Shown: positions 55,167 to 64,000 of the stretch, piece after piece
Layout of the letters: each line of letters opens with the position of its first letter
Position numbering within the stretch: position 1 is the first letter of the stretch
DNA from: Takakia lepidozioides
Lineage: Eukaryota > Streptophyta > Takakiopsida > Takakiales > Takakiaceae
Reading direction: 5' to 3'
Length of the DNA stretch: 64,000 nt
NCBI GenBank assembly: GCA_030704615.1
Contig: CM060734.1
Coordinates: 5,394,001-5,458,000 of the forward strand
Notes under the pieces: generated by a model
What the model saw: the letters and a program-made list of their open reading frames with translations, nothing else
What the model was told of the DNA's origin: nothing
The model's database searches: none
Program-made: the position numbers and the translations under genes

Positions 55167-58100
55167 AAGTCAGAGGCGCAACCTCGCAGAATAACTTCTA
55201 ATGTGAAGTACAACCTGCACCTTTTGAAGCTTTTCAAGGTATTACTGCCAACCATCGAAAATAACTTTCTGACAAGCGTCCAGCTTCACGAAGAAGGGTT
55301 CATATCGGTGGCTGCTCTATGGTGTGGAACGGGACACTAGTATAGGCACAGGAGTAGATTGCTTTCTGAAACGTGCATGATTATTGCAAAACTAATCCTT
55401 GTGTATGTATTCCTCTTCCTTGCATCTCTGATGTGTACCACCATAAGAGTCTTGTCTCCGCGTACCTCTCTCTCTTTACCCAGGAATTTCAGAAGAAGGA
55501 AGCAACAACGCCAAGGCCCACCACAAGTTACCGCAGAAAGAAACTGGAAACGCAGGAAGTGCCTGACGATGTTGACGAATATGAGGACCCTACCACCAGA
55601 CTCTATTAGTATGGATTTTAACTTGGGAACCCCTGAATTGGAAAGAAATTACATCTTACATTACATTTAAGAGATATTATGAATGGTGCAAGTCCATGAA
55701 CTATGAGAGCTTTTGAGGCTAGGAGTTATAAGATCTTGTCTATAATGTTGATAGAGAAAAGTAGCTCTGGCATTATGGGCTCACATGCCCGCCCTTGACT
55801 TGAAAGGAGGTGGCAGACTGCATAGCTGTGCCCAAGGTCTTTGTACATGTCTCCGTAGATTGGGAAGTGCACCTACTGACACCAGAGACAGAAGTTCCAT
55901 TCAGAGTGGCTGAACATCTTTTTATGTGTTGGACAGTACAATTGATGGGTTTGAGCTAGCGAGGCCAGTGCTGTTGGTGGATGGTTACAATATGTGTGGC
56001 TTTTGGCCTAAGTTGAAGAAGCACTTTGCACGCGGCCATCTAGAGGAGGCCCGCCATAAGCTCATGGAGGAGCTTGTCACCTTCACTTGTCTTAAAGGTT
56101 GCAGTCCCAACTGAAAGTGAAGGCCTATGCTTGCAATTACAAATGTGTTGTAGATATATAAAACAATGATGGCATGTGGCTATTTCGAAAGATTGACCAC
56201 ATTTGGAAGACAGGTGCTGTTTGGGTGATGATTGGAGTGTTCACTTACATTCCGATGATGAAGTTCCAGTAGCAGGGGTTGATGACTTGATGGCTTATTG
56301 CTTTAGGACACAGACGTCAGCTTGGGAGCACGTGCTGTTGGCCCCTGCACCCTGATAATTGAGTGGGATGCAAGACAGCATCTACATGGTTTATAGAACA
56401 AGGTGTCATGATTGGGCTTGTTTTGGCATGAAGTTTCTGAGGTGGTTGCGGTTTTCATAAACTCATCCATATTTTTATGCTGGCGGCGTCTGCTTTGCAG
56501 GGGTAAAAGTAGTGGTGGTTTTTGATGCAACCCTCTCCGGGTTGTCTACACATAAAGAAGCTTTCTGCAAGTAAGTGGGCTTCACTCATTTATAGGCTCT
56601 TAACAAGAACAGTGAAAAAAAGCTGTTGTTCAATCAATGCTACTATGTGTATGTCATGGTAATGGGTGTATCTCACTCATCTTGTTGCTCATTTTTGTTA
56701 CATGCCCTTCTCAAACCAGGTGCACTTGCCTGGCAAGCAAGGGTGTCTTTTATATGATCATCTACGTAATAAATGACTTTCTCACTCTTACAGTGTCTGA
56801 CATTCAGCATCTTGATAGTACTCAGCTGCCAGTTAATTAAGTGATGGCCTTTACAGCTCAATGCTCCAACAAAGCCATAAATAAGTGGAAAGTTAGGAGC
56901 AGGCCTGATAATGCGCTTCATAGCCAGCTTAACCCAAGAGCTCTGGGTCTCATATACAGGTAGGATGGTAGGAGATTTGCGCTGGGTGTGAGCAACTTTC
57001 GCTAGTTAATTTAAGTAACTTGTCCACAGCGATGTGGTTTGGGAGGGCTTGTCCTTGGCAGTGTGGATGTGATTTACGCAGCCAGTGTTGATTCAGACTC
57101 ATGGATTGAAAGGGAGGCAAGTATTGTTGCTCATAGGAATCCTTGACATAAAGTTGTACTCTCTGAATTCAAGGCTTGGGAGTCAGGGTCATCATGCTAG
57201 TGGAACTTCTGTCCTTATTTTACTTCGACTGAAAGGTGTATTTGAACCAAATGTTGTTGCCCCCTTGATGCGGGGACCGGTTGCCCATGTAGCACATCGG
57301 CTCTTGGGTGCTCTCACTGCATCATTGTCTTGTCCTTTCCAATGTCCAGACACGTAGAGTGGGTTCATCTTGCTTTGATGTCTGACTAATATCCCAGCTG
57401 GTCAAGTCACTCTGAAGAAAGGAGGCAGAACTTCATCAATATTAGTATACTAGAATTTTGCAACCTGTGGACTGTTGGGAAACCACTGGCGTGTGGTCGG
57501 GCTAGGGATTGAACCTAGGACCTCCCCCATTCCGGTGAGGTGCTCTACCACTGAGCTACCCGTCCCGTTCTGTTCTCAAAGTGCCGTGCAAGGGCTATAA
57601 CCTTGACACTCCAACACTCCCCCTCAAGGCATAACCCTTATAGCTAATGCCCACCCATTCTGACCACCGCCCCAACCTTGTTGGAAAACCACTGGCGTGT
57701 GATCGGGCTAGGGATTGAACTTAGGACCTCCCCCAAAACTAGACCTGTCCTCTACCTCCTAGTGATATTGACAGATAAGTTCTAGCACAAGCAGCAGTAC
57801 AAAAACTGACAGCCTAAACCAACCAAAGAGTTAGTACTAACAAGAAGTGTCAGTCCTAACAAGAATGCTCCTTACTGCAAAAGAAAGAACTTACAAAAGT
57901 AGATGCTGGACTTCTCCTCCTCCTCTCTCTGCAATCTACTAGGATAGCACATCCAAAATGCTAGAAGAAGTGCTGGGCATTGCCTCAGCCTTTCTCTTAA
58001 ATCCTACATGAGTTCTCTAGAAACTTCTGGTGGCTGGAACCTTCTGGTAGAACTATCCCTAGCCATCAAAAAACCCTAACAGAACCCTAGCTAACTAAAT

Positions 58101-61100
58101 CTGAGCTGACTTCTAACACTCCCACTCAGCGAGGATTGAGGCTTAACCCAATCAGTTCCATGCATCTAGAATGCTTTTCTTTGGATAGAGCCTTTGTGAG
58201 TGCATCAGCTGCCATGTCCTCAGTCCTACAGTAAACCAACTCAATCTCCAAACCAATCATTTCTCTAATGAAATGATGTTTGATATCTATGTGCTTGGTC
58301 CGGGCGTGATGAACAGGATTCTTGCTCAGCTCAATGCTGCTCCTGTTATCAGCATGCACTTTCGTTGGCTGTTCTTGACTGAAGCCAAGTTCACCAAGAA
58401 GCCTTCGAATCCAAATGGCTTCTTTAGCTGCATGAGTCAGAGCCATATACTCTGACTCAGTCGAGGATAGAGCAGTGGTCTGCTGTCTTTTGCTGCTCCA
58501 GCTCACAGCACCTCCACTCATTACAAAGCAGTAGGCAGATATGGATCTCCTCTCATCTGTGTCTCCTGCCCAATCTGCATCACTGTATCCTTCTAGTGAT
58601 GCTCCAGTGTCCTGCTTGTTGTAAGTTAGACATGTATCCGCAGTCCCTTTCAAATATCTAATCACCCTCTTGAGTGCTTTCCAATGCTGAGGTCCTGGGT
58701 TGTGCATGAACTTACTAAGCATTCCCACTGCATAGGCAATGTCTGGCCTGGTGCCAATCATTGCATACATCAGAGATCCCATGGCTTGCTGATATGGAAC
58801 CTTAGCCATTTCCTCAATCTCACTTGGAGATTTTGGCTCCATTTCCTTACTCAGCTTGCAGCCGGTTTCCAATGGTGTTGGTGCTGGTTTGCAGTCCTGC
58901 ATACCAAACTTCGCAACAACATTCCTGACATACCTCTCTTGGCTCAACTTTATAGTTCTCGCCTTCCTGTCCCTCAGAATCTGAATTCCAAGTAGGTAGT
59001 TCATGGCTCCAAGATCAACCATCTCAAAGGTTTCACTCAAATCATGCTTCTGCCTGCGCATGGTATCCTTGTTGTCGCTGATCAGTAGCAGGTCATCCAC
59101 ATAGAGTGCTATTATCATGACACCTGATGTCATGTAGTAAATGCTCTGATCAGCTGTACTCCTTACAAAACCTTGGCCTGTCAAGTAGCTATTGATCTTC
59201 TCATACCATGTCCTCGATGCCTGTTTGAGTCCATATAACGATTTCTTGAGCCGACACACCTTATCACCTTCTTGGAAGCCTTCTGGTTGTTTCATGTAGA
59301 TCTCCTCCTGGAGATCCCCATTCAAGAATGCAGTCTTCACGTCCATGTGTTCTATCTCCCAGTCATGCTTCGCTGCCAATGCCAGTAAACATCGGATGGA
59401 GGTGAACTTTGCCACCGGGGCAAAAGTTTCATTGTAGTCAAGCCCTGCAGTCTGTGTGAAACCTTTGGCCACAAGTCTGGCCTTGTACTTCACTATCTCA
59501 TTGTTGGGTCCTCTTTTTACTTTGAAAACCCACTTGCAATCTACCGCCTTTCTACCACCAGGCAGTGTTACCAGCTCCCAAGTCTGGTTTTCTTTTAGAG
59601 ATTTCATCTCCTCTAGTACAGCTCCCTCCCACTCATTGGCACCCTTGCCAAAGCGTCATTGAGGGTGGCTGGCTCCTCTGCATCATCAAGGGCATGGAAA
59701 CAACTTTCCATCTGCCCTATGTCATCCATAGTCAGACCAGTCAGTCCTGCTCTGATACCATGTTGGAAAACCACTGGCGTGTGGTCGGGCTAGGGATTGA
59801 ACCTAGGACCTCCCCCATTCCGGTGGGGTGCTCTACCACTGAGCTACCCGTCCCGTTCTGTTCTCAAAGTGTCGTGCAAGGGCTATAGCCTTGACACCTC
59901 CAACACTCCCCCTCAAGGCATAGCCCTTATGCTAATGCCCACCCATTCTGACCACCGCCCCAACCTTGGCTCTGATACCATGTTGGGAAACCACTGGCGT
60001 GTGGTCGGGCTAGGGATTGAACCTAGGACCTCCCCCATTCCGGTGAGGTGCTCTACCACTGAGCTACCCGTCCCGTTCTGTTCTCAAAGTGCCGTGCAAG
60101 GGCTATAACCTTGACACTCCAACATGGACAACTGGAAAAAGTAGGCGTTTCAGTCCCCCAGTCAATAAGTTCCAACTCTTACTGAACAGAATAGCAATAT
60201 TGACGAGGTTGATTTACATGATCTAGGCTCAGGATACACACTCGGTGGTAGCGCTAGACATTCAAGCAAATGGTGAAGAATCTGAGTTGTAGTACAACAT
60301 GGTTGGTGGCAGGTGTCTTTGTTGAGGGCTGATGGGTGTCCTAAGGTGTGGGTGGCCACTTCAGATACTTTCCATCAACATGCTGCCCATGGCGCGGTCT
60401 GTGATCTGCTCCCTTGTGACAGGTCAACTAAAGGCCGTGAGATTTTGCTGAGTTAGCGACATTGAGATGGACAATTTCAGGCTTAGCCTTCCAAGCGTTT
60501 GAGCCAATTGTTCTTTTCCGTTTATCACAGTCCTCAAATTTTGTAGGGTATGGAGTATTTTAGGATATCAGCCTGTGTCCTCAGGTTTCTGATATCTTGT
60601 GGTTTAGGTTGGCGAGTGGTCATGGCCATGGTAAGCTCTTGCAGATTGGAGGGTTTACTACAAAGGCGTGTCAGTCTTTCAGACTGGATGTGTGGTTGCA
60701 AAAACTACAGTTATAGATACTTCTGATGGCCATCTCAATAGAGCCCATCTCCAAGCATGTGTCCATTATGTCAACATTTCACTAAACACACTCCATTCAC
60801 AATATGGTGGAAACACGAGCTTAAGTTAATTTGACCCTCTGGGTTCTGAAAGGTCTGTAGTTGGTGTTTTTGACTCAGTGGCATGTGCTCTGTTATGCAG
60901 GGTGCATACATTTGGAACTGCAAAACACTCATCGCGGAGGTACTCGCTTTTATCTTTCCCTCATATCCCCATGTTATCTGTAGAAGTAATTGGAGTTTCC
61001 GGTTATGATATGGTGCCTGTTACCAACCGTTGCTGTACGGCAGTCCTGCATGCTAGGGCCTTTGTGAACATGTTCCAGTGTGATCGTTACTTCGTGAGAC

Positions 61101-61923
61101 CTCTGTACAAGGAAGCTGAAGCTATCTTTTATTTAAGAGGGTGCACCTGTAAGCTGCTGCAGCCATGCAGTGCAGCCGCACTAATTGCAAATAGTCTCAG
61201 GGGGTTGCAGAACTGCTGCATGGAATTTAAAAGCTGGACAGATTTTCAGAAGCTTGAATTAGCTATGAGGGATGTCTTGGCTTATATGCAGGGGAGGTAT
61301 GATTATACTCAGTTGGATAACATCAAAGCCATAAATATTGGCATCTTAGTAAAGCCCTCTTGGATAGATTGGGATGGAAACAATTGCACTGCATTGCATG
61401 GCCCTGTCAGTTTTAGTTGGTCACTTATGCAGGATGGTTAGTTGAAAATTCGTTTTTGACAGTGAAGCACATTTATTACTGGCAGTGGTGGGTCTGAACT
61501 TTCTTGACCACATCATGCTCAATCTTCTCTGAAGTTTCCAACTAGATTCTCTGCTTGTGGGATCTTGACATGGTAAAGCTCAGGTATATTGAAGTTGAAG
61601 AACTGTTGGGATTGTTGGCTGGGTTTGTAGATCAAGGATGCAAAGAAGGAGCTGCAGGAGCTGTTGCATGATGACAGGTGTGTGAAGCTTAATTACATGA
61701 CTGGTTCATCACATGTGTGGTCTTCTCTTTAACTGAGTGTGATGTCCAGTCAATCCTTTTTTGAAGTGGCATGTTTTCCGCCTGACGGGCAGCTGACAAT
61801 GGGTTGTGTGTCAACAGTGTGTATTCAGTGAAGGGTAAGCTCTTAGAGCACAACTTGGATCGGGAGGTGGTTGATGCCCTACAGGCCCTAAAGCAACAGC
61901 TGTCCCAACTTGAACAGAGCTAA
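55167..61923 (+). CDS. YacP-like NYN-domain (PIN-like nuclease fold) protein, at least ten exons
   Basis: A host gene. Frame-consistent exons: 55167-55238, 55484-55608, 55937-56097, 56501-56570, 57062-57116, 60313-60396, 60901-60939, 61631-61677 and 61818-61923 (stop TAA 61921), plus an unresolved 5' exon. Motifs in order: TTSYRRKKLETQEVPDD, then the NYN strand 1 RPVLLVDGYNMCGFWPKL, KVVVVFDATLSGLSTHKE, VDVIYAAS with DSWIERE, ADGCPKVWVATSD, GAYIWNCKTLIAE, and KGKLLEHNLDREVVDAL at the C-terminus. This matches the plant family of the bacterial ribosome-associated nuclease YacP/Rae1, usually plastid-targeted. The conserved Asp residues are present. Intron 5 uses a GC donor (GAG/GCAAGT) and holds a 2.65-kb retroelement. 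All exons are intact. Confidence 0.85.
57473..57616 (-). repeat. LTR 1 (outer) with tRNA-like core
   Basis: 144 bp, starting TGTTGG and ending CCAACA on the plus strand. Bases 57566-57494 on the minus strand form a 73-base tRNA-like unit with A box TAGCTCAGTGGTAGAGC, B box GGTTCAATCCC, and a perfect five-pair T stem CTAGG/CCTAG. Confidence 0.85.
57617..57678 (-). other. Short internal region with polypurine tract, PBS lost
   Basis: 62 bp between LTRs. On the minus strand it ends CCTTGAGGGGGAG, a polypurine tract next to LTR 1. The primer-binding site present in the other copy is deleted here. Confidence 0.65.
57679..57735 (-). repeat. LTR 2 (inner), truncated
   Basis: 57 bp identical in kind to the start of the other LTRs (TGTTGGAAAACCACTGG on the plus strand), then broken off within the tRNA-like part. 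Copia 3' sequence follows. Confidence 0.75.
58126..59729 (-). pseudogene. pol: Ty1/copia reverse transcriptase-RNase H ORF lacking gag, protease and integrase
   Basis: A 493-codon frame from 59607 (MKSLKENQTWEL) encodes RT and RNase H. Motifs: VDCKWVFKVKRG, YNETFAPVAKF, DVKTAFLNGDL, the catalytic LYVDDLLLIS, then RNase H-like YSDADWAGDTDERRS and SSTESEYMALTHAAKEA, and IKHHFIREMI. A second frame, starting with ATG at 59727-59729 just 20 bp after the primer-binding site, gives MDDIGQMESCFHALDD and joins it after a frameshift near 59645. No gag, protease or integrase is present, so it is an internally deleted element with its start codon next to the LTR. It could have been moved by other copia proteins. 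Confidence 0.85.
59749..59760 (-). other. Primer-binding site, inner
   Basis: TGGTATCAGAGC directly after the LTR end on the minus strand, complementary to the 3' end of initiator Met-tRNA as in many plant copia elements. The copia start codon lies 20 bp downstream. Confidence 0.85.
59761..59905 (-). repeat. LTR 3 (inner) with tRNA-like core
   Basis: 145 bp with TGTTGG and CCAACA ends. The 73-base tRNA-like unit spans 59854-59782 on the minus strand. A TTTT lies near the LTR end, a possible Pol III stop that the outer LTRs (TTT) lack. Confidence 0.85.
59906..59980 (-). other. TRIM internal region with PBS and PPT
   Basis: 75 bp between LTR 3 and LTR 4. On the minus strand it starts TGGTATCAGAGC (59980-59969), a primer-binding site, and ends CCTTGAGGGGGAG (59918-59906), a polypurine tract. 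There is no coding sequence, as in TRIM elements. Confidence 0.85.
59981..60124 (-). repeat. LTR 4 (outer) with tRNA-like core
   Basis: 144 bp, nearly identical to LTR 1. The tRNA-like unit spans 60074-60002 on the minus strand. The following TGGAC is the right target duplication. Confidence 0.85.
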
Positions 61924-64000
61924 TCAGTCCAGATGGCCGTTTGCTCCCAAGAGTGACAGTGCAAAATACATGATTTGGCGGGAAAGGCTCTGCTTGGTTG
62001 GGTTCTCATACAAGCAAGGTACTAAGTAGCTGTTTTGTTTTTGAGAAGCTGTCACACCTGTTTTGGGCCTGTTCATGCAATTTTTTGCTTGTCTCGTGAC
62101 AATGGTGCATGCACTGGGACGGTAGATGTGTGACTTAATAGAAAGAGATGTCTGTCTGAAGGAACTTCAATATCACTGAGGTTGATTTCAGATGCAAGAT
62201 AATTGGTCCACCTAGCTTTGTAAATGTGATAGAAATGAGGCCTTTCAGCCGTTTAAGCGTGCTCATGACAAGTAATTTCTAGAAAGCAACTTTTGACAGA
62301 GGGAACAACTCTTGATTTGGGTGGTCTGTAGGAGAACAAAAGCCGTTTTGCTGTGGCACAAACTCTGCACCATAAAGTTTGCCATGTGACACTTCTGCCA
62401 TGTAAGTACAGTATCTGCTTGACTTTTACGCTCCATATCCTCTAAACTTGGAGTGAACTTGCAAATGGTATATGTATGACCAGAAAGTCTCCTCGCCTGT
62501 CTTTCACATTCTTTATATAAAAGCTAATGGGGTAGGACTGTCTTTAAAATGAAATAAATATTGTACTCAGTTTTGAAACCCTGCATAGTCTGTGCTCAAC
62601 TAATTAAGCACCATGTACAAAGGGTCAGCAGCGGAGGGGCACTCACCCTATTAGTGTGCACAGATAGGAATGGCTTCCAGCGGAACTGTCTGCTAAAATA
62701 ATGCGAGTCCAGTAGATTTAGACACTTAGCAGCAGTGGCTGTATGCCAAGGCAGCCTTCAGCGTTAAAATCATTTCAAGAAAGGGTAGGCCTGAAAAGGC
62801 CAACTAAGAGTAAGATAGCAGCAGAAGCCTATTTGGCACAACTCACAAATCAGCTGGAGATCAGAAGGGAATCGCAACCCAAAACTTTGTGCGTATATGT
62901 TTGGTAGTACAGTATATTCATAAATTTCTGGTGATGTACTTCCCTTCTTAATTTGTTTGTGGCAGAGCTCTCTGTATGAATTGCAGCTGAAATTTCAGTC
63001 AAGGAGGGTGCTGGAAAGAGCTGGCGATTGTCACTGCATGGGGTTGTGCAGTTTGCACAAGACTGGAGACCATAAGCATACATGCCAGGCTTGTAACCAG
63101 TTTCTGGTATGTATACAAGCTGCATATTTGATGTTGACCCATAGGAGATGCTGGCATCTAGCCTTAAGGTCTTACATCAACCCATGAAAAGAGAAGTCAG
63201 AAAGGCCCTCTGTAGATGCATTTCTTCTTCGCCGTGTATTCTCATGACAACTTATTAGGCACTTAAACAGTGAAGCATTTGCCATGAGGCCGGAAACAGT
63301 GGCTCTTCCAAGTCACGGGTGAAGTGATCCAGGAAAGATAATTTTGCTTCTTTAGGCCCTGGTCTGTTCAGTGTTTTGTCTCATTGTTTCTTTTGCTGGT
63401 TTTATTCTTTTCCAGCATTGAGTGGTACTAAAGTTTCCTGGGGTTCTGTCCCCTTTCTTTAAGACCAAAAGGAAAATGAGAAAAAGTGAGAGGTAAACAT
63501 CCCATATTGTAACCCTTGTAATGTCTTTCAACAAGCTTTGAGTTACCAGACAAGGAAATTGGCTGTAGCAATCAATAGCATATCATACAATTTTATTTGG
63601 GACTAAGTTGATTTGCTTACTGCACATTTGGGCAGGGTTATTCCAATGGAGCTCAGGCTATCAAATGAGGAGGATGGTTCCAAGGGTATATAGTAGGGCT
63701 GGATGGTTGTCAATGACAACTGGAATTCTGCATCACAAAGGCACTATCCTCAGCTAAGTAGTCTTTAGGGAGGGTGGCGATTGATAGGATGTGTGTAGCC
63801 TACCATCAGTTCCGAAAAGTAATGTTAGTCAGGTGCTTTTTATATGAGCACAATTTCATGCCCTGTTAGTGGATGGCAAATTTTTTTTAAATCTCCAGGA
63901 CCCTATTTTGCATATAGTTGGCTCTGTTGTCTAATCCAACATCTTGAAACAATTTTTGTGTCCCCTGGGAACCACTATGGCTTCAGCAATTAGCTCAAAA
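61924..64000. other. Downstream of the NYN gene; one exon-like piece
   Basis: No gene is established. Bases 62966-63106 on the plus strand (after TTTGTGGCAG, ending before GTATGT) are exon-shaped, 47 codons long and open, encoding a Cys/His-rich peptide (GDCHCMGLCSLHKTG). Whether it is an exon, an untranslated part or chance is unknown. The rest is AT-rich with no recognised feature. Confidence 0.3.

Larger units (their letters stand above)
57468..60129 (-). mobile_element. Composite miniature LTR element with copia RT, bounded by 5-bp TSD
   Basis: The outer LTRs at 57473-57616 and 60124-59981 are flanked by TGGAC on both sides (57468-57472 and 60125-60129), a 5-bp target site duplication. 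Inside are two more LTR copies (57679-57735 partial and 59761-59905) around a copia RT/RNase H body. Orientation is minus. The order reads LTR, 75-bp internal, LTR, RT body, partial LTR, about 62-bp internal, LTR. The two short internals carry a primer-binding site (right one only) and polypurine tract, so each outer pair looks like a TRIM element sharing LTRs with a copia relative. It sits in an intron of the NYN gene. Confidence 0.8.

Noticed and set aside
57494-57566. Functional tRNA gene
   Set aside because: A and B boxes and T stem are good, but the acceptor stem has mismatches and the anticodon arm does not fold into a normal 5-bp/7-base form. It recurs in every LTR.

Overview
This is a land-plant nuclear window, most likely from a seed-free plant such as a fern. 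The inference rests on spliced genes, several PLS-class pentatricopeptide (PPR) genes with E and DYW domains, and dense nested LTR retrotransposons. The species is not proven by the sequence. Almost everything is transposable element or decayed PPR sequence. The one clear ordinary host gene is a ten-exon (or longer) YacP-like NYN-domain protein gene at 55.2-61.9 kb (+).

Layout. 0-11 kb: a repeat called U here (copy A), then a degenerate Ty3/gypsy element with a leader of 10-bp tandem repeats, an unknown ORF, an intact gag, broken protease, reverse transcriptase (RT), RNase H and integrase, cut off by a CACTA-type transposon end. 11.3-12.6 kb (-): a PPR pseudogene. 14.6-20.6 kb (-): an inverted second copy (U copy B plus the gypsy leader region) in which the start of gag is joined in frame to the 3' part of a DYW PPR gene. 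20.7-21.9 kb (-): an unknown 333-codon ORF. 22-26 kb and 36.4-39.9 kb (-): the two halves of what looks like one gypsy element with gag, protease, a DNA cytosine-5 methyltransferase (DNMT), RT, RNase H, integrase and a terminal PHD finger.

26-36.4 kb: splitting that gypsy element is a different mobile unit with two divergent, intron-containing genes. The + gene is a Mutator-like transposase with a C-terminal SWIM zinc finger. The - gene is a multi-exon protein with a ParB-like DGNH motif and a C-terminal DNA methyltransferase-like domain. Its introns are filled with a family of 24-bp palindromes whose arms differ in sequence but keep their symmetry. This unit, and its nesting inside a DNMT-bearing retrotransposon, is the most unusual content of the window.

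40-47 kb: LTR-like repeat-rich sequence, then poorly recognisable DNA with one PPR relic. 47.2-51.7 kb: two divergent PPR-DYW genes, both damaged; the right one is cut inside its DYW domain by U copy C (51.7-54.5 kb). That PPR::U junction is shared with copy B. 57.5-60.1 kb: in an intron of the NYN gene lies a composite miniature copia-type insertion with 144-bp LTRs, each containing a 73-bp tRNA-like sequence, flanked by a 5-bp target duplication.

Most transposon genes carry in-frame TAG or TGA stops that replace likely CAG or TGG codons, plus single-base frameshifts, so they are decayed copies. Splice junctions were placed by eye from GT/GC-AG signals and reading-frame continuity.
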